A stretch of 64,000 nt of DNA from Geodermatophilus arenarius (GTDB lineage Bacteria; Actinomycetota; Actinomycetes; Mycobacteriales; Geodermatophilaceae): positions 186,001 through 250,000 of the forward strand of contig NZ_JBHSGR010000001.1 in assembly GCF_042654585.1 (NCBI RefSeq). Direction: 5' to 3'. The notes below the pieces were generated by a model. The model worked only from the letters and a program-made list of their open reading frames with translations, was not told the DNA's origin and ran no database searches. The translations under genes were made by a program, and so were the position numbers. Positions 34,636 to 43,243 of the stretch are shown one piece after another (positions within the stretch are counted from its first letter, which is position 1; the number at the start of each line of letters is the position of its first letter).

Positions 34636-35220
34636 TCAGCCCGGCTGCTCCGCGGCCAGCGCCTCCTCGAGCTTGCGGCGGGCCACCTCGCGCGCCTCCG
34701 GGTCGCTGCGGTCGGCGTCGTCGTCGAACACGACGGTCCACTCCCGCGCCGCCTGACCCGGCACCCGGCGCGCCACGAGCACCACCCCGCCGCCGTTCGG
34801 CAGCGGCGAGCGGCGGCTGGCGACCACCGTCTGGTCCACCCGGCGGCGCACCACGGCCGGCAGGTCGCCGGCGTCGCTGAGCGCGTGCCGCTTTGCGGGC
34901 TCGCGCGCCTGGACGCCGGGCTCCACCTCGGTCAGCGCGCTGACGGTGAAGCTGCCGCCGCCGTCGTCGTCGGTGGCCGCCCAGCGCGCCGAGCCGACCT
35001 CGTGCCAGCGCAGCACCCCCACGTCGCCGGCCGCGTCCAGCGGGAGGTCCGCGGGGACGACGCGCAGCCCGCGGCTGGTGGCCACCAGCCAGCCCTGCCC
35101 CCGGACCAGCGTGCCCCAGGCCAGCACCCGCTCCTCGGGGTCGGCCGACGCCTGCACGACGGCGCGCACCGGCTCCGGCGGGCGGGTGAGCCGGCGGCGC
35201 AGGGCCGACGCGAGCCTCAC
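34636..35220 (-). CDS. Conserved actinobacterial protein, function unknown
   Basis: A 194-residue soluble protein, translationally coupled to dnaG (GTGA overlap). It begins VRLASALRRRLTRPPEPVRA and continues with beta-rich segments such as VLAWGTLVRGQGWLVATSRG, LRWHEVGSARWAATDDDGGG and WTVVFDDDADRSDPEAREVA. The layout suggests a small PH-like beta domain with a C-terminal helix. I do not recognise a characterised family. The upstream open frame overlaps dnaG and is not used. Confidence 0.7.
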   Translation of the reverse strand: MRLASALRRRLTRPPEPVRAVVQASADPEERVLAWGTLVRGQGWLVATSRGLRVVPADLPLDAAGDVGVLRWHEVGSARWAATDDDGGGSFTVSALTEVEPGVQAREPAKRHALSDAGDLPAVVRRRVDQTVVASRRSPLPNGGGVVLVARRVPGQAAREWTVVFDDDADRSDPEAREVARRKLEEALAAEQPG

Positions 35221-38042
35221 GTGAGCCCGCCGATCGCCCGCTGCCGCAGCGAGATGGCCTCCTGCTCCAGCGCCATGAGCTTCGAGAAGGCGCGCATGTA
35301 CGCGTCGCCCTCCTCGACCGGGTTCATCCGCTGCAGCCTGGCCTTGAGCGCGGTGACCTGCCGGACGATGGCCATCTCCTGCAGCCGGGCCAGCACCGCC
35401 GAGACGTAGCCGGCGTCGCCCTCCCCCACCGACCGCAGCGGCTCCACCGCCAGCGCGGTGAGCTGGGCGCGGGCGGTCTCGCGCTCGCAGTGCGCGGCCA
35501 CCAGGTCCAGCCACTCCGGCCCGGTGACCCGCGCGGCCGCCGCTCCCCCGGCCTGTGCCACGGCCGCGGCGACGGCGGCGTAGTCCGGGTCGGTGTAGGC
35601 CTCGGGCGGGACGGCGTCGAAGGAGGGCCCGGCGATCTCGGGCACCTGCAGCGCGGCCTTGACCGCCTCCCGCTCGACCGCCAGCGCGGCGTCGTCCGGG
35701 GTGCGCTTGGGGACCCGCGGCCGCGACCGCGAGGACGCCACCTCCCCGCCGGTGATCCGGCGCACCCGCTCGAGCACCTCGCCCTCGTCGGTGTCGCCGA
35801 TCAGCCCGGCCAGCCGGCGGGCGTAGGCCGGGCGCAGCGCGTGGTCCTTGACCTGGGCGATCAGCGGCGCCGTCCGGTCCAGCGCGGCGACCCGCCCCTC
35901 GACGGTGTCCAGGTCGTACTCGGCCAGCGTGGTCCGCAGGACGAACTCGATCAGCGGGGTCCGCCGCGCCACGAGGTCCCGGACGGCGGCGTCACCGTGC
36001 GCCTGGCGCAGCTCGCAGGGGTCGCGCCCGTCCGGCTCGACGGCCACGAAGGTCTGCGCGACGAAGCGCTGGTCCTCCTTGAACGTCTTGAGCGCGGCGG
36101 CCTGACCCGCGGCGTCGCCGTCGAAGGTGTAGACGACCTCCCCGCGGAACTCGTCCTGATCCATGAGCAGCCGGCGCAGCACGCCGATGTGCTCGGCGCC
36201 GAACGCGGTGCCGCAGGACGCGACCGCCGTCGTCACCCCGGCCAGGTGGCAGGCCATGACGTCGGTGTAGCCCTCGACGACGACGGCCTGGTGCTTCTTC
36301 GCGATGTCCCGCTTGGCCCGCTCGATGCCGTAGAGGACGCTGCTCTTCTTGTACAGCGGCGTCTCGGGGGTGTTGAGGTACTTGGGGCCCGGGTCGTCGT
36401 CCATGAGCTTGCGGGCGCCGAAGCCGATGACGTCGCCGGTGATGTCGCGGATCGGCCACACCAGCCGGCGGTGGAACCGGTCGATGAGCGTGCCGCGCGA
36501 GGACTCCTTGGCCAGGCCCGCGGTCACCAGCTCCTGCTGGCTGTAGCCCCTCGCGCGCAGGTGCCGGGTCAGCGCGTCCCACCCGCCGGGGGCGTACCCG
36601 CAGCCGAAGTCGACGGCGACCTGCCGGTCGAAGGCGCGGTCGGCGAGGAACTGGCGCGCGGGCGCGGCCTCGGGGCTGCGCAGCTGCTCGGCGTAGAAGG
36701 CCGCCGCCTCGGTGTTCGCGGCGACCAGCCGCGCGCGCTGCCCGGCCTGCGCCCGGTCCGGCGCCCCGGTGGGCCGGCCGCCGTCGTCCTCGTAGGTCAG
36801 GTCGATGTTCGCGCGGGCGGCCAGCCGCTCGACCGCCTCGGTGAAGCTCAGGTGGTCGATCTGCTGGACGAAGCTGATGACGTCACCGCCGGCCCCGCAG
36901 CCGAAGCAGTTCCCCGTGAGGATGTTGTCCTCGAGCGTGAACGCGTGGGTGCCGGGCACCTCGGCGCAGTAGACCTCCTCGATCCGATCGCTCCACTCCA
37001 CCGACCGGACCACCCAGCGCTTGCGTTCGTACTTCTTGCGGTTGGCGGCGATGCGCCCGCGGTGGTGCTGCAGCAGGAAGAAGGAGTCGGGCAGCCCCTT
37101 GGTCATGAAGCGGACGTTGTAGACGTCGCTCATGACGCCGTCGATGCCGAGGCGGGTCTGCTTGGCCACCCCGTAGGTCCCGATGCCCAGCCGGGTGCAC
37201 AGCGTCCGCACGTACTCGAGGTCGTCGACGCGGGCCGAGTTGAGGACGGCGTCCCCGTCGTCGGCCACACACCCGTCGGCGGCGAAGTAGCCGGCGAGCC
37301 AGCCGAGCAGGTATGAGGCGTCCTCGTCGAGGGCCGGTCGCTCGTCCTTGAAGTAGGCCGGGAGACCGTAGTACTTGGTGACCCCCTCGCCCTCCCAGCT
37401 ACGGCAGCCGTCGAAGTACCGGGAGAGCTGCGCGTCCTTCTCGCCGAAGAGGTTGGCGATCGAACCGGAGCCCGCCCGCGTCCCGTCGCCGTAGACCAGT
37501 CCACGGGCGATGCCGAACGGGGACGGTCGCGTGGCCGGGTGCAGCACCCGGCTCATCGGGAACGACGGGGAGAGCTGGTCCCCCGGGCGCAGGTCCCTGG
37601 TCAGTTTCTCCCGGCGGTCCTGCCGCAGCTTCCCCGCCGGGACGAACCAGCGGTGCTCGTCGGTGGCGAAGAGCTCCTTCTCCCGGCCGTTGCGGGAGAC
37701 GACGACGCGCATGAGCCGCTGCACGCCGTACGAGCGGAACGGCGCCTCGACCCAGCCGCCGTCCCCGTTCAGCACCCGGACCGTCCGCCCGGCAAGCTCC
37801 GCGATGGGCACGACGCCGTCCTCGGTGAGGACGCCGGTCTCGCCCGCGAGGCAGTGGTAGAGGTTCCGCGAGGGCGTGACGTGGAACGACGGCGACTTCT
37901 CGTCGTGGAACGGGCACAGGCCCTTGAGGCTGCCGCCCCCGGCGCGCTTGAGCTGCAGGTGCTCGCCGACCACCTCGTCGATCCGGCTGCGCTCGCGCAC
38001 CAGCGCGATGTCCGCTGCTCGGATGCGTCCCCGGCCGGCCAT
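35217..38042 (-). CDS. dnaG: DNA primase interrupted by an intein
   Basis: A 941-residue precursor; removing 315 intein residues leaves 626, normal for DnaG. The CHC2 zinc domain starts CPFHDEKSPSFHVTPSRNLY with Cys43 and His46 as ligands. The intein begins at Cys64 and ends before CFGCGAGGDVISFVQQ, so two zinc Cys are only joined after splicing. The TOPRIM core shows VVVEGYTDVMACHLAG, ASCGTAFGAEH and YTFDGDAAGQAA. The C-terminal helicase-interaction region follows. DnaG makes RNA primers at the replication fork. The next gene overlaps the stop codon. Confidence 0.95.
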   Translation of the reverse strand: MAGRGRIRAADIALVRERSRIDEVVGEHLQLKRAGGGSLKGLCPFHDEKSPSFHVTPSRNLYHCLAGETGVLTEDGVVPIAELAGRTVRVLNGDGGWVEAPFRSYGVQRLMRVVVSRNGREKELFATDEHRWFVPAGKLRQDRREKLTRDLRPGDQLSPSFPMSRVLHPATRPSPFGIARGLVYGDGTRAGSGSIANLFGEKDAQLSRYFDGCRSWEGEGVTKYYGLPAYFKDERPALDEDASYLLGWLAGYFAADGCVADDGDAVLNSARVDDLEYVRTLCTRLGIGTYGVAKQTRLGIDGVMSDVYNVRFMTKGLPDSFFLLQHHRGRIAANRKKYERKRWVVRSVEWSDRIEEVYCAEVPGTHAFTLEDNILTGNCFGCGAGGDVISFVQQIDHLSFTEAVERLAARANIDLTYEDDGGRPTGAPDRAQAGQRARLVAANTEAAAFYAEQLRSPEAAPARQFLADRAFDRQVAVDFGCGYAPGGWDALTRHLRARGYSQQELVTAGLAKESSRGTLIDRFHRRLVWPIRDITGDVIGFGARKLMDDDPGPKYLNTPETPLYKKSSVLYGIERAKRDIAKKHQAVVVEGYTDVMACHLAGVTTAVASCGTAFGAEHIGVLRRLLMDQDEFRGEVVYTFDGDAAGQAAALKTFKEDQRFVAQTFVAVEPDGRDPCELRQAHGDAAVRDLVARRTPLIEFVLRTTLAEYDLDTVEGRVAALDRTAPLIAQVKDHALRPAYARRLAGLIGDTDEGEVLERVRRITGGEVASSRSRPRVPKRTPDDAALAVEREAVKAALQVPEIAGPSFDAVPPEAYTDPDYAAVAAAVAQAGGAAAARVTGPEWLDLVAAHCERETARAQLTALAVEPLRSVGEGDAGYVSAVLARLQEMAIVRQVTALKARLQRMNPVEEGDAYMRAFSKLMALEQEAISLRQRAIGGLT
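36909..37853 (-). mobile_element. Intein with LAGLIDADG-type homing endonuclease in dnaG
   Basis: 315 in-frame codons (precursor residues 64-378). Block A is CLAGETGVLTEDGVVPIAEL, block B is FATDEHRWFVP with the TxxH motif, and block F/G is EVYCAEVPGTHAFTLEDNIL ending TGN before the extein Cys. The penultimate residue is Gly where most inteins have His. Two dodecapeptide motifs, FGIARGLVYGDGT and LLGWLAGYFAADGCV, mark a homing endonuclease. Insertion is exactly at the third zinc ligand of the CHC2 motif. The part 37300-37450 is slightly less GC-rich than its surroundings. Confidence 0.95.
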
Positions 38043-38144
38043 GGGCCTCCTCCGTCGTGCTGCTGCCGGGACGCCCGTGCGCGTCCCGCACCGATCATCC
38101 CCCGTCGCGAGGACGGCCAGGGGCGGCCCTCGTCCGCCGTGGGC

Positions 38145-38663
38145 TCAGCTGCCGCCCGCGGCCGCGGCTCCGCCGGCGGCGACGGCGACCGCCGTGCCGT
38201 AGGTGCGCCGCTGCAGCACCAGGACCAGCCACAGCAGGAGGACCTGGACGTCGAGCGGCAGGTCGTCGTCCGCGGTCAGCGTCGGGCGGGGTGACCAGCC
38301 GCCGGTGGAGCCGCTCTCGGCCACCGCCCGCTCCCCCGCCGTGAACCGGTAGGTGCCCTTCCACCAGGACGCCGGGACGACGTCGACCGCGGTGCCGTCG
38401 ACCTCGACCCGCCAGGTGCCCCGCCACGCCGACACCTGCCGCGCGGTGAACCGGGCGGCGTCCTCGGGCTCGGTCGCCCACCGCCCGGCCAGCACCCCAC
38501 CCTTCCGCCGTCCGAGCACCCACTCGCGGTCCTCGACGACGGCGACCGACGCCTCCCGCCAGAAGTCGGTGGAGCGCAGGCGGCCGACCGGCTCCCCGTC
38601 CCGCAGGACCGGCACCTCGCGCCTGGCCGCCCCGCGCTCCCCCGCCCTCCCCAGCTCCAGCAC
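38145..38663 (-). CDS. Hypothetical protein with C-terminal hydrophobic segment
   Basis: A 172-residue protein, not recognised. The first 110 residues look like a beta-rich domain (VPVLRDGEPVGRLRSTDFWR, GTWRVEVDGTAVDVVPASWW, KGTYRFTAGERAVAESGS). Residues about 137-150 are hydrophobic (PLDVQVLLLWLVLVLQRRTY), which suggests membrane attachment or a buried helix. It lies between a YdcF-like gene (9-base gap) and dnaG and may be co-transcribed with the former. Confidence 0.65.
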   Translation of the reverse strand: MLELGRAGERGAARREVPVLRDGEPVGRLRSTDFWREASVAVVEDREWVLGRRKGGVLAGRWATEPEDAARFTARQVSAWRGTWRVEVDGTAVDVVPASWWKGTYRFTAGERAVAESGSTGGWSPRPTLTADDDLPLDVQVLLLWLVLVLQRRTYGTAVAVAAGGAAAAGGS

Positions 38664-38672
38664 GCGCCCTCC

Positions 38673-39299
38673 TCAGCCGATGCCGGGCGCGCCGGCGACG
38701 CTCTCCCCGGTCACGCGGTACAGCAGGTACGCGGCGGTCTCCCGGAGGATGTACCGGAACTGGGTGTTGCGGGTCTGCACGGCCGGGCCCTGCCGGGTGG
38801 GCGAGCTCTCGGCGCTGATGCCGGCGTCCTCGGCCATCCGCTCGGCGCGCATGGCGTGCCAGGGGTCGGTGACCAGGACGGCGCTGGTCCACCCGCGCTC
38901 GCCGAACGCGGTCCCGACCGCCCGCATGCTCTCCAGCGTGTCCACGCCCTCGGGGACCGCGAGCAGCGACTCCCCGGGGACGCCGGCGCTCATCAGGTAG
39001 TCGCGCCCGGCCTCGGCCTCGGTGAACTGGTCGCCGGCCGCCTTGCCGCCGACGGTGACGACCACCGGCGCGACGCCGTCCTCCCACAGCGACAGCGCGT
39101 GCTCCAGCCGGGCCTCGAAGATCGACGACGGGACGCCGTTGTACTGCGCCGAGCCGAGCACGACGATCGCGTCCGAGGCCGGCCGCGCGTCGTGCCGCGC
39201 GGTCCACCAGATGGCGGCCGCGGTCGAGGCGACCAGCAGCAGGGCGGCGAGCACGACGGCGCCGAAGACCCGTGTCACCAGTGCCCCGGCCCGCGTCAC
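38673..39299 (-). CDS. YdcF/SanA family membrane protein (DUF218)
   Basis: A 208-residue protein with one N-terminal membrane helix (residues about 8-32) and an external DUF218 domain: ASDAIVVLGSAQYNGVPSSI, FEARLEHALSLWEDGVAPVV, VTVGGKAAGDQFTEAEAGRD, VLVTDPWHAMRAERMAEDAG. Family members such as SanA, YdcF and ElyC affect envelope integrity and, in some cases, undecaprenyl carrier metabolism. The exact activity is unknown. GTG start. Confidence 0.88.
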   Translation of the reverse strand: MTRAGALVTRVFGAVVLAALLLVASTAAAIWWTARHDARPASDAIVVLGSAQYNGVPSSIFEARLEHALSLWEDGVAPVVVTVGGKAAGDQFTEAEAGRDYLMSAGVPGESLLAVPEGVDTLESMRAVGTAFGERGWTSAVLVTDPWHAMRAERMAEDAGISAESSPTRQGPAVQTRNTQFRYILRETAAYLLYRVTGESVAGAPGIG

Positions 39300-39363
39300 C
39301 GGTCGAGGATGACACGGGCCGTGCGCCGGGTGTGGTTGGTGCGACGGGCGTGCCGCGCGGCCG

Positions 39364-42075
39364 TCAGGACCCGGCGCGCTCCCCGCCGAGCGCCGCCCGG
39401 CCGGCCTCCAGCCGGGCGACCGGCACCCGGAACGGCGAGCAGGACACGTAGTCCAGGCCCACCTCGTGGAAGAAGTGCACCGAGTCGGGGTCGCCGCCGT
39501 GCTCGCCGCAGACGCCGAGCTTGAGGTCCGGCCGCGCCGCGCGGCCGCCCTGCACGCCGACCTCCACCAGCCGGCCGACGCCCGGCCGGTCCAGCGACTC
39601 GAACGGGGAGACGCCGAAGATGCCCTTGTCCAGGTAGGCGTGGAAGAACGCCGCCTCGACGTCGTCGCGGGAGAAGCCCCAGGTCATCTGGGTGAGGTCG
39701 TTGGTGCCGAAGGAGAAGAACTCCGCCGACCGGGCGATCTCCTCCGCGGTCAGCGCCGCGCGGGGCACCTCGATCATCGTGCCGATGAGGACGTCGAGCT
39801 CGACGCCGCACTCCTCGAACACCGCCGCGAGCACCTGCTCGGACTCCTCGCGGATCGCCTCGAGCTCCTGCACCGCGCCGACCAGCGGGATCATGATCTC
39901 CGGCCGCGGGTCGCCGCCGGCCGACCGGCGCTCGCACGCGGCCTCGGCGATGGCCCGCACCTGCATGGCGAACAGGCCGGGCACCACCAGGCCCAGCCGG
40001 ACGCCGCGCAGCCCCAGCATCGGGTTCTGCTCGTGCAGCCGGCGGACGGCGGCCAGCAGCCGCAGGTTCGCCTCATCGGGGTGCCCCTGCGCCTCGGCGA
40101 CGGCGACGCGCACCGACAGGTCGGTGAGGTCGGGCAGGAACTCGTGCAGCGGCGGGTCGAGCAGCCGCACGGTCACCGGCAGCCCGTCCATCGCCTCGAA
40201 GATCTCGACGAAGTCCTGCTTCTGCAGCGGCGCCAGCGCGTCCAGGGCCGCCTGCTTGTCCTCGTCGGTCTCGGCGAGGATCAGCTTCTCCACCAGCTGC
40301 CGGCGGTCGCCGAGGAACATGTGCTCGGTCCGGCACAGGCCGATGCCGCGGGCGCCGAAGCGGCGGGCGCGGGCGGAGTCCTCGGGGGTGTCGGCGTTGG
40401 TGCGGACGTCCAGCCGCCGCACCTCGTCGGCGTGGGTGAGGATCCGGTGCACGCTGCGCACGAGGTCGTCGGCCTCGGGCGAGTCCGGGCCGATCTCGCC
40501 CTCGAAGTACCGCACGACGGCGGAGTCCTCGACCGGCACCTCCCCGAGCCACACGAGGCCGGTGGAGCCGTCGATGGAGATGACGTCGCCCTCCTCGACG
40601 GTGACGCCGCCGGGCGCGGTGAACCGCCGGTTCGTCGTGTCGACCTGCAGCTCCTCGGCGCCGCACACGCAGGTCTTGCCCATCCCGCGGGCGACGACGG
40701 CGGCGTGCGAGGTCTTGCCGCCGCGGCTGGTGAGCACTCCCTCGGCGGCGATCATCCCGGCGAGGTCGTCGGGGTTGGTCTCGCGGCGGACGAGGACCAC
40801 CTTCTCGCCCCGGTCGGCCCACTGGACGGCGGTCTCGGAGGAGAACACCGCCTTCCCCACCGCGGCACCCGGCGAGGCGTTCATGCCCTGGGTCAGCCGG
40901 GTGGCGTCCCCGCCGGAGACGAACCGCGGGAACATCAGCTGGGCGAGCTGGTCGCCGGTGACCCGGCGGACCGCCTCGTCCGTGTCGATGAGGCCCTCGT
41001 CGACCAGCTGGGTGGCGATGCGGAAGGCCGCGGCCGCCGTCCGCTTGCCCACGCGGGTCTGCAGCATCCACAGCTTGCCGCGCTCGACGGTGAACTCGAT
41101 GTCGCACAGGTCGCGGTAGTGCGACTCGAGGGTGCTCATGATCCGCAGGAGCTCGTCGTAGGCGCCGCGGTCGATCCGCTCGAGCTCGGTGAGCGGCACG
41201 GTGTTCCGGATGCCGGCGACGACGTCCTCGCCCTGCGCGTTCTGCAGGTAGTCGCCGTACACGCCCTGCTCGCCGCTGCCCGGGTCGCGGGTGAACGCGA
41301 CGCCGGTGCCGGAGTCGGCGCCGAGGTTGCCGAACACCATCGAGCAGACGTTGACCGCCGTGCCCGCGTCGCCGGGGATGCGCTCGCGGCGGCGGTAGAG
41401 GATGGCGCGCGGGCTGTTCCACGAGTCGAAGACGGCGTTGATCGCCAGGTCCATCTGCTCGCGCGGGTCCTGCGGGAAGTCCCGGCCGGTGTGCTCGCGG
41501 ACGATGGCCTTGAACCGGCCGACGACGTCGCGCAGGTGCTCGGCGTCGAGGTCGAGGTCCAGGTCGGTGCCCTGCTCGCGCTTGGCCTCGTCGAGGGCGT
41601 GCTCGAACGCCTCGCCGTCGATGCCGAGCACCGTCCTGCCGAACATCTGGATCAGCCGGCGGTAGGAGTCCCAGGCGAAGCGCTCGCTGCCGGACTGCGC
41701 GGCCAGCCCCTGCACCGACTCGTCGTTGAGGCCGACGTTGAGGACGGTCTCCATCATCCCGGGCATCGAGGCCGCGGCCCCGGACCGGACCGAGACCAGC
41801 AGCGGGTCCGCGGGGTCGCCGAGGGTCTTGCCCATCGCCTTCTCCAGCGCCGTCAGGTGCTCGGTCACCTGGCCGGCGAGGTCGGGCGGGGTGCTGCCGT
41901 GCTCGAGGTAGTGGCGGCAGGCGTCGGTGGTGATCGTGAAGCCGGGCGGCACGGGCAGCCCGAGGTTGGTCATCTCGGCGAGGTTCGCGCCCTTGCCGCC
42001 GAGGAGGTCCTTCTGGTCCTTGTTGCCCTCACTGAAGTCGTAGACCCAGGTGGTCGTGCTCGTGACGCTGCCCAC
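39364..42075 (-). CDS. ppdK: Pyruvate, phosphate dikinase
   Basis: A 903-residue enzyme that interconverts pyruvate, ATP and phosphate with phosphoenolpyruvate, AMP and pyrophosphate. The N-terminal ATP-grasp domain begins VYDFSEGNKDQKDLLGGKGA and includes PPGFTITTDACRHYLEHG. The swivelling phosphohistidine domain has LTSRGGKTSHAAVVARGMGK. The C-terminal TIM barrel ends with KLGVCGEHGGDPDSVHFFHE, carrying the catalytic Cys. Length fits the family (about 880-900). GGAGGTG lies upstream of the GTG start. It gives the organism a route between pyruvate and PEP. Confidence 0.96.
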   Translation of the reverse strand: MGSVTSTTTWVYDFSEGNKDQKDLLGGKGANLAEMTNLGLPVPPGFTITTDACRHYLEHGSTPPDLAGQVTEHLTALEKAMGKTLGDPADPLLVSVRSGAAASMPGMMETVLNVGLNDESVQGLAAQSGSERFAWDSYRRLIQMFGRTVLGIDGEAFEHALDEAKREQGTDLDLDLDAEHLRDVVGRFKAIVREHTGRDFPQDPREQMDLAINAVFDSWNSPRAILYRRRERIPGDAGTAVNVCSMVFGNLGADSGTGVAFTRDPGSGEQGVYGDYLQNAQGEDVVAGIRNTVPLTELERIDRGAYDELLRIMSTLESHYRDLCDIEFTVERGKLWMLQTRVGKRTAAAAFRIATQLVDEGLIDTDEAVRRVTGDQLAQLMFPRFVSGGDATRLTQGMNASPGAAVGKAVFSSETAVQWADRGEKVVLVRRETNPDDLAGMIAAEGVLTSRGGKTSHAAVVARGMGKTCVCGAEELQVDTTNRRFTAPGGVTVEEGDVISIDGSTGLVWLGEVPVEDSAVVRYFEGEIGPDSPEADDLVRSVHRILTHADEVRRLDVRTNADTPEDSARARRFGARGIGLCRTEHMFLGDRRQLVEKLILAETDEDKQAALDALAPLQKQDFVEIFEAMDGLPVTVRLLDPPLHEFLPDLTDLSVRVAVAEAQGHPDEANLRLLAAVRRLHEQNPMLGLRGVRLGLVVPGLFAMQVRAIAEAACERRSAGGDPRPEIMIPLVGAVQELEAIREESEQVLAAVFEECGVELDVLIGTMIEVPRAALTAEEIARSAEFFSFGTNDLTQMTWGFSRDDVEAAFFHAYLDKGIFGVSPFESLDRPGVGRLVEVGVQGGRAARPDLKLGVCGEHGGDPDSVHFFHEVGLDYVSCSPFRVPVARLEAGRAALGGERAGS

Positions 42076-42297
42076 CGTGCACCTCCGCGCTCGTCCCGCC
42101 GGCCGCCCGTCCGCCGGTGCGGCGTCGCGGGGTCCCCGTCGGCCGCTCCGGCGAGCGCGGCCCCGGGTTCCCGGTCGGGGGTAGACGTCTCATACGTCCA
42201 CCCGGAGCCAGGCAGCGATCGTGACCCACCGGACGGTGGACACGCCAGCCCGTCAGCCGTCCGGGGACACGGAGGTGAGCGCGCTTCCGCAGCGGAC

Positions 42298-42331
42298 GGC
42301 CGGCCCGGCGGGAGAGCGGGCCGGGCCGGCC
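42298..42331 (-). terminator. Hairpin terminator after the proline-rich membrane protein gene
   Basis: GGCCGGCCCGG (42298-42308) pairs with CCGGGCCGGCC (42321-42331), just past the stop of the minus-strand gene at 42339. Confidence 0.65.
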
Positions 42332-42338
42332 GGGGGGA

Positions 42339-42698
42339 TCAGGCGACGAGCGTGAAGCCGAGGACCGCGAACAGCAGCGTCAGCACGACGACGAGGATGC
42401 CGACGTACAGGCCGGTGCGGTTGACCGGGGACGGCGGCGGCGGGACGTAGCGCGGGAAGCCGCTGGCCGGCGCGCCGCGCTGCACCTGCGCGGCCTGCTG
42501 CGGGGTGGGCGCGAACTGCGGCTGCGGCGGCAGCTGGACCTGGCCGGGGAAGGCCACCTGCGTGGGCGCGGCCGGCTGCGGGACGGGCGCGGCGGCCGGC
42601 GCGACACCGGCGGGCGCGAAGGGCGCAGCGTGCGCGTACGGCCCGGGCGGGGCGTACGGCGCGGCGGGGGCGACGGGCGGGTGGGGCGGCTGCGTCAA
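42339..42698 (-). CDS. Proline-rich protein with C-terminal membrane anchor
   Basis: A 119-residue protein: residues 1-90 are Pro/Ala/Gln-rich and probably disordered, and LYVGILVVVLTLLFAVLGFT near the end is one membrane helix. It is likely tail-anchored with the proline-rich part in the cytoplasm. Function is unknown. The TTG at 42698 is preferred because GAGAGGAA lies upstream; the frame extends 17 codons further to an ATG without a ribosome site. Confidence 0.65.
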   Translation of the reverse strand: MTQPPHPPVAPAAPYAPPGPYAHAAPFAPAGVAPAAAPVPQPAAPTQVAFPGQVQLPPQPQFAPTPQQAAQVQRGAPASGFPRYVPPPPSPVNRTGLYVGILVVVLTLLFAVLGFTLVA

Positions 42699-42802
42699 CG
42701 CGGTTCCTCTCGGGCTGGCCCGGTGGACCTCCAGCCGGGCGGCGCACATGGTGACAGCCCGGTGGCACTCCGAGAAGGGATCCGCTCGCGGCGCCGGCGC
42801 GG

Positions 42803-43243
42803 TCAGCCGGAGGTGCCGCAGACGCGCGGGCCGTCCTCGAGGACCACGGCCAGCGTGGCCTCCGCGCCGTCGTCCCAGCGGACCCGGACCTCCTGGCTGT
42901 CCTGGTCCCCGAGCCGGCCCTCCGCGACGCCGACCACCTCGGCGTCGCCGGGGTGCTCGTACCCGGCGAGGACGTCACCGACCTCGCCGCGGTCGCGCTC
43001 GGCCTGGCACAGCAGGTCGCCGGCGGTCTCGGTGTCGCCGGCCTCGAGCGCGGCCAGGAAGACGCCGACCGCCTCGCGGGCCTGCTCCTCCCCCGAGCCC
43101 TTCACCAGCGGCAGGGCCACGACCATGGCGACGGCGAGCGCCACCGTGCCGCCGAAGATCCCCAGCAGCAGCCCGTTGCGGCGCCGCGGGGTGCCGGTGT
43201 GCAGCGCCTCGGGGCCCTCGTCGTACAGGTACGGGCCGCTCAT
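42803..43243 (-). CDS. One-pass membrane protein with small extracytoplasmic domain
   Basis: A 146-residue protein: short cytoplasmic tail, one helix (NGLLLGIFGGTVALAVAMVV), then an external domain of about 95 residues (AREAVGVFLAALEAGDTETA, DLLCQAERDRGEVGDVLAGY, LAVVLEDGPRVCGTSG). The domain pattern (FLxALxxxDxxxAxxLLC...V-C at the C-terminus) resembles the DUF4878/NTF2-like modules of the larger proteins at 48779 and 50228. Two Cys may form a disulphide. Its ATG overlaps the dus stop (ATGA). Confidence 0.7.
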   Translation of the reverse strand: MSGPYLYDEGPEALHTGTPRRRNGLLLGIFGGTVALAVAMVVALPLVKGSGEEQAREAVGVFLAALEAGDTETAGDLLCQAERDRGEVGDVLAGYEHPGDAEVVGVAEGRLGDQDSQEVRVRWDDGAEATLAVVLEDGPRVCGTSG

